In this document: in pieces, positions 45,300 to 56,049 of the stretch | Layout: each line of letters begins with the position of its first letter | Numbering within the stretch: position 1 is the stretch's first letter | Source: Mytilinidion resinicola | Taxonomy: Eukaryota; Ascomycota; Dothideomycetes; Mytilinidiales; Mytilinidiaceae | Assembly: GCF_010093595.1 (NCBI RefSeq) | Contig: NW_022985442.1 | Location: 536,261 to 600,260, forward strand | Direction: 5' to 3' | Length of the DNA: 64,000 bases | The notes under the pieces: model-generated | The model's input: only the letters and a program-made list of their open reading frames with translations | Told to the model about the DNA's origin: nothing | Database searches by the model: none | Position numbers and translations under genes: made by a program

Positions 45300-46900
45300 G
45301 TGGCACGTTGTTTGTGGTCAATGTAAGCGAAGTGGCAAGCTTTATAGGAAGAACGTCACTCCCTATAACACCTCCGACCCCAATCTGCTCGCTACCCCCA
45401 ACACCGGTATGCTCCCAACGGATTTCTCTTCGTAACAAAGGTAGAGACGTGTCCCGCCATGCAGTACCTCATCCTCATCCGACCAGCTTGACACGAGCAC
45501 GATCGACGTCCGTCCCTCTAGCAAGACTACCGCTAGTACTCTCATTATCAACACTACGACCACGACGGTAAAGAGAGAGACAACTGGAGCGGAGTGAGGG
45601 GCCAGTAATCCTGGTACGCCTCCGGGAACTTTCGAACCCCTATCTTCCTCGTGAAGCTGCTAATTGCGTCCCAAAGGTCCAACTTACCCCTAAACCTCTC
45701 TACGAAGCCTTTCTGGACTGGGATTCCGAGCCCTCGACCTCTGAAACGACGCAACTCACCTCCTCTACTGATCTAACCTCCTTACCTGGAGGCTCAAACC
45801 GACATCAGAGCTCATCTCCTCCGCACACCAGCTCAACACCTCAGCTTTCTCGTAGCTTGACGCTAATACAACGCGTCCGCTTATCGAGTGCGTCCGGTCC
45901 TACTCATGATGAGAAAAGTCAAAAGTGTCCTCTTGGTGCAAGCAAGAGGGCGACATTCGAGGGCATCGCAAGCTCAGCCGACACCCTTCCGCTCCAGGAA
46001 GATCTTACAGCTAGTAGTGTTGCAACAACACGACCAGCTATCGAGTCTCACAGCAAGCAGAGGAGTTGGCCTCACTTCCGTCCGGCGAGGTGAAGTGCAG
46101 AATGTCATCGCTGCAAGATTTCAGCTCTCCGTTGTCCTCTGCTATGCTGCCTATTAGGCCTGGGTACACTCGTAATATCCAGTACAAGGTGATAAGCAAG
46201 TTGGCTCTGGCTGGAATGGACACCAACCGCCCTCGACGCACTCGGCAGCATACTTCCCAAGCAAATTTCCCGGGCAGGCGCGCCATTCGCAACGCCTCCG
46301 GCGGTAGAAACTCGCGCCTTGGATTCGAGCGAGGTAGCATCGGGAGAAGATGGTGGAGCAGAAGGCAGAGGTGGACACTCCTAGACCTCAAGCGTATACA
46401 TCAGGAAAAGATGTGACAGCCACCACTCGGGACTTGTTCAACCTCATCAAAAGCCCACAGAATGGAGCAGCGCATGGCGTTGCGGAAGCCGACCCGCAGC
46501 CTCCGGTCCCATCGAGGTCCATGTTGACAGCACCAGACGAGCTATTTGCCCTGTCACTGCGCCAGATACAAACTCTACATCTGGAGTTTGCTGTCACCAG
46601 CCGGGCGTTCACTTCCTACATTGCAGGAGTCTACTAAGTCTGAGGGCGAGCAAGTCTCGCAGCAGGCGTCAACTACCTCAACGCTGAGTTCCACTACACA
46701 CCAACAGCACCATGTCCTGCCTTCTCCTTCAAGCCACTTGCCAATCCCTTCCAGTATGACATCAATAAGAACGTGGACAGAATGCATCATCAGCCCGCGT
46801 TTATGGAGCGGCCACGGCGGAGGGAAGGACAGCTTAGAGGCATATCCACTGTACATAGAGTCGGACCCATCTGTTTTCAGGATGTTAGGATGAAATCTGA
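45300..46900 (+). pseudogene. Unrecognised coding-like locus in several frames
   Basis: One frame is open from about 45574 to 46093 (PREAANCVPKVQLTPKPLYE ... FLDWDSEPSTSETTQLTSST). Another opens at 46350 (MVEQKAEVDTPRPQAYTSGK ... TRDLFNLIKSPQNGAAHGVA) to 46637, and a third to about 46890. Composition suggests a Ser/Thr-rich protein. I cannot place introns that join the frames, so it may be decayed or wrongly joined. Confidence 0.3.
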
Positions 46901-47191
46901 AAGAAATTGCACAATGTGACCTACTTAGGTTTTGACGATAGCCTTGATATTAATTGCAATTCACTTTTCTTTGCTTAAGTGAAGAGCTACTAAAAACAAG
47001 CGGTCGTACGGCTATCCGTAGCTGCAACGTAGTCCTCCACAATTTTGTGGCTTAAGCAGATTGTACATAGGGGTGAAACCCGTAGGCGGAGGTTTCTCAT
47101 GGTCGCGTCTCACGCGCTCACCAAGGCAGCGACCTCTCCCTCTTTCCTCCTCCTCACCCACCACAACAGCACCATCCTGTTAAGCCCTAGC

Positions 47192-47762
47192 ATGACCGCT
47201 GCACCTACTGTAAGTCTACGTCTCCTCTTCTTCACAACTCTCGCAGCAGATTAGCTAACCTGCGCCGTCCGCAGAGGCCTCCACAAAACCTCACCCGCAC
47301 CCGTCCGGCCGAGTACTCCCTCCCTACCTAGAGCGCCAAAGGCAGGCAGCTTCGACGGGACGAGCCCATCGGCGATTTAGCGACGCCGCCGGCTTGCGGA
47401 CAATTTTTGCGGAGGCTACCAAGGCATGTCGGGAGGTGAGGGCGATTACGACCAATCTCAACAGGACGGCGGATAGAAGGTCCATTGAATGCGGCTGGGT
47501 AGAAGGTCCATTGACTGGAGTCGGGCTTCTCTCCACTGAATTCGGCAGTGCCGCTGGATGTGAGTGCAGCTCTCCCAGCATTCACGGCTCTGGCGACTAA
47601 CGCATAGCAGCAAAGTATTACTGCGATGAGTGGAGGCTGGCAGGGCAGAGGGAACTTCCGTATCGGGTGGAGAGGGCGGCTACAGCCAATCTCAGCGGGA
47701 CGGCGGGTAGAAGGGCTACTGAACTGCGGCGGGTAGAAGGTCTATTGGATGCGGCCGGGTAG
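47192..47762 (+). CDS. Unrecognised three-exon gene with internal duplication
   Basis: Model: exon 1 47192-47209 (MTAAPT), intron 47210-47276 (GTAAGT donor, GCTAAC branch, CAGAG acceptor), exon 2 47277-47559, intron 47560-47607 (GTGAGT, GACTAAC, ATAG), exon 3 47608-47762; 151 aa. The acceptor choices are set by the frame and are not unique. Exon 2 reads LPPYLERQRQAASTGRAHRR, then EVRAITTNLNRTADRRSIEC; exon 3 reads YYCDEWRLAGQRELPYRVER, then AATANLSGTAGRRATELRRV. The RxxTxNLxxTAxRRxxE parts of the two exons are a ~233-bp DNA duplication (47443 vs 47676). The second copy keeps its own donor and branch site (GTAAGT at about 47821, ACTAAC) after the stop, so other transcript forms are possible. 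Family unknown. Confidence 0.5.
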
Positions 47763-50252
47763 AGACTTCATTGACTGCTCTCGGGATCCAGATGGACTTC
47801 TCTGGACAGTGGCGTTGGGTGTAAGTAAAGCTCTCCCAGTTCAAGGCTCTGACAACTAACGCAGAGAAGAAAAGCAATACTGCGGCCACTGATGATCTTT
47901 TCTGACGGTCTGATACGTCCTCCGCCAGACCGGTACCTCGAACCCCGAGTTCTCGTGGACGACAATGCCATAAGCCTTTTCGCCGATAGCAATGTGTCTG
48001 GAAACCGACCTTCAAGACATCAGCAAGGCACCCACAATCTTTTCTGCCGCGTCATGCTCTAGATATCGCTGGCGGGGTCTCCTGGGTGGAATTGACACGA
48101 GTCGACATCAAGATGCCACCGCGCAGTATACGGTGTCATGGGACGTTACAGCGGTGACCACCCCGAAGGTCAGGCAAAGTGCCTGAGCGGAGCTTGCTTG
48201 ACGATCGTGCTATGCAGCTGGCTCGCCGTCATCGACACCACCCCATCGACACCACCCAGGACTTCTCTTCCCGCCATGCCCTTGGCCTTAGCCGTCCGAG
48301 TCACGATCCTTGGTCTTCCCCACGACGCCGAGGAATTCAGGCAACTCCAGTGACCATCGCCCATCGAAGAAGATGATTTCAGTACCAGGCGCGATTGTGG
48401 GCAAGCCCATGTACTGTGACGTTTTGGCACCCGTTTCAAGCTGAGGCCTTTTCGCGATAGCGGTCGCCGCGTGACGGTCATTCCTCGTATCGACTACCAG
48501 CGCGAGCGCACTGCCCTCGCAGCATCTCTGCGATGATGACCCGTGGCATTCAAGGTAAGATCGAGGCTCATCGCTCTCACGGTTTCTAGAACTGATGTGA
48601 ACGAGAATGATAAGACTCGTCGCCTTGCCTGCCTAAGAACGTCAAGCTTCGCGAAGTTCTAATTCAGTCATGGCGAACGCAGAAAAACAGGATTGTCGTC
48701 CCGCCGCCTTGCGTTTTGGAATCGCCAGAAGGAAAGGCGCACCGTCTCGCTGCAGGTGTCGCCAGCGAGCATGGTGATGGCCCAGTTGTGAGCAAGGAAC
48801 AGCTGTTCACCAAGGTGAAAGAGAAAGAGTGTTTTGGTGAGAAGCAATTGCTGTGTTGCTGTCTGCCGAGCCAGTGGTAGAAGGTCCATTCTATTTTGTC
48901 GTTCCAGAGAGAACACAGAAGGCTGCTCGCGGGCGAACTCCAGTATTCGAGGCTGGAGAGCATATCTTGGTTCGAGAGCTCTATTGTGGGCGTTGTAGGT
49001 ATCAAATCGGGCATATATTGCAGCAGATATGGCCCGTCGTCGTTGCCAATTGCCAAAAATACCTATTTATACGCAAGACCTTTCTCGGCCTAGACTTTGA
49101 GGCTCATTGCCGTTTGTGTCCGGATTATGCTAACGCCTGAGCCATCGAGATTGATATGACTGCTTCAATACGAATGGACCCAGAGCGGAGCTGAAGCAAC
49201 TGTCTAGTCTACTTGTTCTTGGCGGGATCTTTTCGGCCCTCCGGTCTTCAACAAGTCTACCGTCTCCAAAGAAGCCCGGAGAATCACGGACGACAAATAT
49301 ATTTTCCTAAGATTCAGCATCGTTTAGCCTTGAGGAGCTGTAGCGCCGGAATGGACTTGATCTCGAGTAGCAGCCCGTGAATGGAGACACCATCGGAGGT
49401 GCATACCCAGTCCGTTGCCGCTCATTTTCCGTCAGTTATTGAAAAACGAAACCCACCGGTCTCGTTCCTCACCATTGACCACAAGGCAGGAGTGCTGGCC
49501 TCTTCAATTGAGGCTCCGCGCGAGATGCTTGACCTCGCCACCTCAGCAAGAGCAGCCTAACCCTACCATCACCCCCTCCGTTGATCAAAAGCCTGCTTGG
49601 ACGGCGTGTTCGCTTTTTAATTCCGCGAGTCAATAGAAAAATAGACCCGTTTCACCGAATGCGCCCGCCATCTTCACTGATTGCGGTTTTCACAGTAATT
49701 CAGCCCCTGTTCTCCATCAGCCTCTGTTCTCCGTCAACCTCAACCGTCTGAACAGAATCTTCTTATTAAGGTTCCACTAGAGTGCCGCCGGCGACTTCAG
49801 CTTCCAGAAGACAAGGATAACATGAGCAGCTGCTCGACCGGATCCAACCACTAGACGCGGATTAGAGGGGGATGGCCTTGAGCGAGGTTGAGTTCTTCTG
49901 CGAGGCGTTCGGCGAGGACTCCTCACCGAGGTGAAAGACGAGCTGCTCTTCAGTGAAGAACAAGTTCTATCTTCCTGTTTCCTGCCTCTTGGTTTTGAGG
50001 TCCGGCTCTCCTCTTCTGTGAAACAACAGTGCTTGAACTATCCCCAGTGGCGATTCTCACGAGCCTCCCCAAAATGGACTCCTTTGTTTCTGCCCATCGC
50101 CGGACACTGCAGTCAGAGACATTGTCAGCACGCCAATAGCTTGGTTGCGCTCCAAATGTCAACACCTGCAGCATGTTCCCCGGATCTCCTATGTTGCGAG
50201 CCGATAGTACAGGGTTTTCCAATCAGTAATACCACAAAACCCCCTCCGAAGA
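47763..50252. other. Gene-remnant region
   Basis: Coding-like fragments without a full model. The plus strand near 47870-48062 reads PPPDRYLEPRVLVDDNAISL. Near 48810 it reads QLFTKVKEKECFGEKQLL, which resembles LLTEVKDELLFSEEQVL near 49925, so two related remnants are about 1.1 kb apart. No intact gene called. Confidence 0.35.
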
Positions 50253-50436
50253 ACATCACCCTCGCTCTTCCCGTCGCAGGACACGGTATCAAGATTGGAT
50301 TCGTGGCCACTGGTATATGTAAGAAGAGAACTTGAGGCAGATATTTGACACAGAAGAGGGCCACCAGCTGCCATTCGGGCTTGTGATTGACCTGGGCCAG
50401 GAACGAGTCAGCTGGTTTGTCGACGATCCCGCCGTG
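50253..50436 (+). pseudogene. Gene remnant, copy B (GHGIKIGFVATG)
   Basis: The plus strand reads LALPVAGHGIKIGFVATGIC, then a frame change and stop near 50332, then LRQIFDTEEGHQLPFGLVID and QERVSWFVDDPA. Same protein segment as 39542-39769, in opposite orientation about 10.5 kb away. Confidence 0.45.
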
Positions 50437-52167
50437 GAGGTTCTCCGTCCACGCACCTCCAGTCAGTCCGTAAAGTCCGTTCTACGACACGACGTCACGT
50501 CACGGCAGCAAAGGGACGGATGACAGTCAAGGAGTTTGGGAGCAGTGAATACTTGTGTGTCAAGTGCAGCGATATCCAATTCACACGGGGAGACAAGGAA
50601 TTATGGGTCCATTCAAAGATGACATGGGGATGATCAATGTCGCTTGCGATGTCGTATCTGCTGGGGCAGCCAGGATACACGCGCTAGCCTTTCACTTATT
50701 TCACCTGTCTTACTCAGCTGCCACGGCCTTTCTCGCACTTCTCCATAAACCTCGCCACCTAGCACCTTCACCATGCCAACCGCCGCGGTCACCGTAGGGC
50801 CCAACGCCGTGCTTGCTTATGTCTTTGTTGCGTTCTGCGGTTGGCTTCAGCGCTTGAAGCTATAAACTAACCGCGCATAAAGCTCACAGGATCAGAGGTA
50901 CCGATGCGGTCACTAGGGAAGAGATGTCGGTGGGGTTACTGGGCAGTAAAGAGATAGGGGAAACTCGAATTCATAATCATCAGTAAGGCGTTGAACACTG
51001 TCTAGGCGAGGTGGAATGAATTCGAATTCATATCGTTGTATAGTACCCTCCAAAAATCTCAAATATGGCTAGAATGTAGATCCCTTTGCTAGAAGCACGA
51101 AGATCTGTACCCTTAATTGATGTTATAACGAAGAAAGCTTAGGCAGCTGGGGATCTCCCTACCACTCATTCTTTGAAAAAGACATTTCTGTGTGTTTCTG
51201 AGCAGATCTACTTTCGAAATTGATAAGCCAAATGGACGGTGTTTCGTGCCTCGAACTGAGTGCTGGTTCGATACTTGTGGTGAGTCTCAAAGGGACGGCG
51301 AAGAATTTCCCGACTTCCAACTCATAGACGAGACTGCTCTGCAACGCTCCAACACCCATCCTTCTCCCAACGCCCGTATCACGCACCACAAGCGCAGCAA
51401 GTTATCGTCAAACTCTCGGAGGACATCGGCTGCCTTTGCCATGTGAAACTTCCTCCACTTGTCTCGTGTCTCCACCAGCTTAGGATAGCAGCTTCAGAAT
51501 CTGCACCCGCGACCGTCAAGCCTCTCAGTCGACGCGAAATCGTCAATCTTCGTCAACTCCACCTACGCACCAACGTCTCTCAGTCTAGGAGCCAAAAGAG
51601 AATGGCAAGCCAGTTGCGGCTTCTCTCCCGACGGCAGTTGGGTGAAGCGGACGAGCGAGCGCAACAAGCTGCTCGAGCGACTCTATCACATTTAGGGTCA
51701 GGGCTTCTCCGGGCGTGTACCCTTGTCTGCAGGCTCTTACTGGCGACCTACGGATGACCAAGGTGTGTGTTTCGGCCTTGCCGGCTTTAACTTAAGACTG
51801 ACCTTCACAGTTGCTCGCGTTCCTCCTTCCTGCTCAATACCGCGTACGCTCCTCCCTCATACCGACACTATCCTACAGATTTTGAACTGGTCGCCGGACG
51901 ACTCGCGGGCCAGGACATGCACAGGTCGAGAAGAACTGAAATACTGGTTGGAGCCGTTGAAGCATCACTCCCGGTACCGTGAAGGCACAAACTGCTGAGC
52001 TCAAAGGTGCCTTCGAGGAGCGACACGATGCCGCTGTAGACAAACAGCTTGTGACAGATATGCAGAACAATGAGATAGAGTATAAGAAGTATAATGCGAA
52101 GCTTGAGGAGGTTGAGGTTCGGGGAAGAGTTTGATTGGGGGCTTTGCTCGCTCCTCCCGTTTCCGCT
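50437..52167. other. Low-confidence ORFs only
   Basis: A 30-codon ORF with good context starts at 50773 (MPTAAVTVGPNAVLAYVFVA). A coiled-coil-like fragment lies near 52000-52130 (ELKGAFEERHDAAVDKQLVT). Neither is supported as a gene. Confidence 0.3.
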
Positions 52168-52340
52168 GGCCTTTTGCGATGGTAATCATAGGTGCTGCCT
52201 CTGGTCTTTTGCGATGATAATCAGGGTGTGCCGGTTTGGTCTTTTGCGATGGTAATCACGGGTGTCGGTCTGATCTTTTGCGATGGTAATCATGGGTGTG
52301 TCGGACTGGTCTCTTCCGATGGTAATCATGGGTCGGGCTG
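52168..52340. repeat. 35-bp minisatellite, 5 copies
   Basis: GGTCTTTTGCGATGGTAATC or a variant starts at 52168, 52203, 52238, 52272 and 52308 (period 34-36). On the minus strand two copies read in frame as MITIAKDQ or MITIGRDQ. A single copy of the same 24-bp sequence is at 34101-34124 on the plus strand. Confidence 0.8.
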
Positions 52341-52546
52341 GCTGCTGCTGGCGTAGGAGATGGACTCGCAATGGACTATGAATATACCTTTTACATGCCA
52401 GTCTCCGAGGCGACATCGCGATTATACTTGTTTTCCAAGATGAGAAATAGGTTGAAGCACTTAGGACAGCGGCAAGAAATTCCTTTCAATCATACAACTC
52501 AACAGACTACAAATGGTTCCTAGAAAGATAAAACGGTGGAAAGATA

Positions 52547-52850
52547 TCACGGTGCGAATAGCACTCCCCAGATGCTGAGGTTGTTGGAGAGTTTCCAGTC
52601 GCTATCGTCGTCGATTGAGCAGTCTTGAAATGCATCGCCTGAGTTTTCTATCACTTGATGGAGAAGAAGGGCAACGCGGAGGCAGATCGTGCAAGGACTG
52701 TGCTTCCAAAGAACCACTGCAGGCACAATAAACGTTTCGTCGTCAATCCAGAACATGGTGCCACCGTCTGGGAGGCATTGGGATACCTCCGGCTTGGTAA
52801 AATACAGAAGTAAGATGCTCTTCCAATCCGTTCATTCCGCAAAGTGCCAG
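52547..52850 (-). pseudogene. Unrecognised coding remnant
   Basis: The minus strand is open from about 52830 (SILLLYFTKPEVSQCLPDGG, then TMFWIDDETFIVPAVVLWKH) to a TGA at 52547 (LSIWGVLFAP). It contains an ATG at 52756. An upstream stop and no clear acceptor leave the start unresolved; it may be a last exon. Confidence 0.35.
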
Positions 52851-54785
52851 GATCATCGCTCCATCTAAGATCTGTTGTCCCTCACCCCACCAAACAGAAT
52901 GAGCAACTGACAAGCAACACACAATATGCAGCTTTAACCGGTACGGCTCTGGCAACTATCCTCCCTACCCGTTGCCCCATCGGCATGTCGACTCTTACCC
53001 TTTCCGATCAGGCACCATGGGGTGGCGGAAAGGCAGCAGCTCAGCAGGACGTGTCGAAGGACGACTTCCTAGAAGACGAACACGCTGGGAAAGCTCATAA
53101 TTGTGAAATTAGATAGGCAAGCTGAGAGCGTGTCAAGATGATCCAAAAGATATCACGAGATAGCACAAGGAGGTTCGTTTCCATGCTCTGTTGATTCAGC
53201 CGAACATGCCGCAGAGCGCAAACTAGTTTCTGTAGATGTTGCTTCTTTAGAGTGGGGTCCCGCCCCTTTCCAAGAGAGAACCCCGAGTATCTCCATGAAG
53301 CTTCCCGAGGGAGTCAAGATTTGTCTACAGAAGACCTGCTACATTTGTGCTTCAGCCATCTTCAACCCGGAAGGCCCTAGCCCGTGCGTGAACCTCAAGC
53401 GGAGTTGACGCTTGAGTAGCCGTTGTTTCCAAGTGAGTCTGGGATTAATCAACCTTATCAAAGTTCCCGCACCTCCGACATTGGATTAGATTCGAATCAT
53501 GAATCTCAACCTCACTACTGTACTAGCTGCCAGCTTGTTCCATAGGGGAAGTTGAACTACCTTCACCGAGGAAAAGGGGGCGCTTTTTTTTGCGAACCAG
53601 TGGAAGGGGGGGGAGGGGGGGGTTGTGCTTCCCGAAAAAGGCGGTGTGATGATGTTTCTTGGCGGAGTGCTATGTCGTAGTGGTGGTGGGTGGGTGAGCT
53701 GTGTATTATTTCTCCTTTGCAGAATCTTTTCACACTCCTTCACGCAGTGTCGAAGGGAGTCATGTGTAGATTTCGAAAATCAAATGATCTTAATCCCGTT
53801 GTCACTCACATTGTACAGCGTTATCTCAGCCATTCCTAGTTTTTAGTCCAGCAGCCTGCGCTTTTGACTTTGAAGGTCAAGATCACGGAAGCAAGGGATC
53901 AACGTTCGGCATGTGTGTGATACTAAAAGGATTCGATCTGAAGCAATTTTGACTACCTCCCCATACGTCGCCTTCACAATCTCTTCTCGCAAAGGACGCT
54001 CCCAATGCCAGTCATCAACCCGCCATGTCCATCATCTGAGTTGAGGAGAAGATTATGTGCCTCAAACCGCCCGGCGAGATGGTAGGTGGGCGTAAGAGAC
54101 ACTCGTGCAGGACTTAGACCGGGTATCCATTTCCGTCGGGGCAGAGAACCCTTTGACTGCCAATTTCATGAACAAGGGATCGTGAGAGCGATGCTCTCTT
54201 GACATTATTTTAAGCCCTATATGTCGCCGTGGACTTTCTACTCACAGGTCGTAAGCATTAGCTCTTTCAGACTTCCTCGTTTTAACAGGGGAGGTGTTTG
54301 CGCAAGAAACCGTGGATGGGAACGACTGGGCCTATCTGGTGACGCGGACCGGTGAGGCAACCTCGCGGCGCCGAGAGCGTCAGATTGAAAATTCGTGTTT
54401 CATTTCTGGCGAAAGGACAGATGGGCAGGATATAGGATTATTCTGGTGAATTGAGATTGAAAGGTGGTTCGTCGCGGACTTGTTGATTGGAGCTTCGGGA
54501 CATGAAGGCGGCAAGATCTTTGCGCAAAGTCTGCAGAGGAACTGCGACAAGTTGGTTTAGAAAGTAGAAATATAATGATGTAACTCTGTGGACTTACACA
54601 CTCATTCTAGCTTTTCAGCGCGTTAGCTGGTGTAATACCCTTCTTGATATTCTTTGTGGTCTAGGCGGCGCGAGCATGATGGTGGGGTTGGTGAAAGAGG
54701 TGAACGGGATTGAAATGATAACCTGCGCCGATGTAACGTCATCCAGGAACTGTGGTGGACTAAGGCAATAAAAGACGGACGAGCT
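52851..54785. other. Intergenic up to the transposon block
   Basis: No supported gene. A G-rich tract at about 53575-53625 (two runs of 8 or more G) follows an eight-T run. Confidence 0.4.
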
Positions 54786-54930
54786 TAATTACCACCCCCC
54801 TATTCTCTCCGTAGCCCCCCCTTTTTCTCTTCCTAGCCCCCCCCCTACATTTAGCCTAGCTCCGGCCCGTATAAATATTGTTCCACCAATTAAACTCACT
54901 CGCTTGCCTCCGTGTAGACTGCGTAAGATG
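54786..54930 (+). mobile_element. Short GC-rich fragment of a MULE end
   Basis: AATTACCACCCCCCTATTCTC... to about 54930 matches the outer ends of both MULE copies (59505 leftward and 59560 rightward), including AGCCTAGCTCCGGCCCGTAT and AAATATTGTTCCACCAATTA. It keeps Cs where the long copies have Ts, so it is the least mutated copy of this end. No transposase follows. Confidence 0.65.
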
Positions 54931-56049
54931 GAGAGTATACATCACGAAACGAAAAGGCTGCATTATCGGCTGCATTATCTGCTGCATTATCTAGGCCAAT
55001 AGGAGTCTATTCACTCTATCTACTAGCTACCAGCGGGCTACTCTACCAGCGGAAGGCGCCTAGATGGCCACCGTCCAATTGCTAACTGAAAGGAACGCCA
55101 ACTACACCTGTATACTAAGGCCTCACAGCTATTGCTTTACTATAAGCAGCCTCCTCCTCAGGCGTGGACATAGGGGCATCCTCAGGGGCTGGTTGGCTGT
55201 CGGGGACTAAGGAAATAGAGCCCTGAGTAGCTGTTGGAGTGCCTGCTTGTCCGGCGGAGAGGTCTAGTGCTGTATTTGTAAACTGTACAGGATTGTTGAA
55301 TACAATAATAGTCCGCTTAACCACCGGCGTGCCTATAGAGACACCTGCTATAGTAATTTGGCTGGCCTGTGTTGCAATCTGCATCGATTGTGTTAGTTCC
55401 TGTCCACTTGCAATACTCTGCTTTTATTATGCACAAGCAGTAGTCTTATAAGTTTGCCGGAGATGTAATATTCCTCTACGTAATCCTGGTCCTCCACCAC
55501 GCCGTTATGCTTACTGCGCTACGCTTACTAGATCTTATTAAGCATTAATTTCGAATTAAAATTAATTACGTTAAGTTAAGTTAATAGATATAGATGCACG
55601 GCCACGGCTATAGCCTGCTGCTGTTTAATAAGGTGCAGCAGAGCCCGTTAGCCGGCTTTTATAACGCTGTATAATTGCTAAAGCCTTAATAAAAAGAAAA
55701 GGATCTATAGAAAGGTCCACCTTATTTAGAATAGGACAATTAAACTACTAGTATTAATAAATATTCTTTAGTATAACTTTATACTTAGCTATTAATATAG
55801 TATATAGTTTTCGGTGTATTTTATAATAGTATAGTATACTATACGTCCTTTTAAATATTCTGTTATATATTAGGTTAAAATTATTATCCTTAGCCTTTTT
55901 AATCTACTTAGTAATTAATCGAAGGCTCTACTTAGTAGCTTTTCTAATAACTTTACTAAATTTAGGCAGCTTTACTTTATACTAAAAAGCTCTATATTAT
56001 TAGCTAAGCTAGTTCTTTAGCTCTATACCTTAGTAGTAAATATATTAAA
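54931..56049. other. TE-border region with a minus-strand ORF fragment
   Basis: The minus-strand frame from about 55430 to 55115 (MQIATQASQITIAGVSIGTP, then VVKRTIIVFNNPVQF) is stop-free and Thr/Ile/Pro-rich. It may be a piece of a transposon gag-like ORF, but no domain is recognisable. GGCTGCATTATC occurs three times near 54957-54990. AT content rises sharply after about 55540. Confidence 0.4.

Noticed and set aside
53575..53625. G-quadruplex candidate
   Set aside because: Two long G runs only, in non-coding sequence. Not enough to claim a functional structure.
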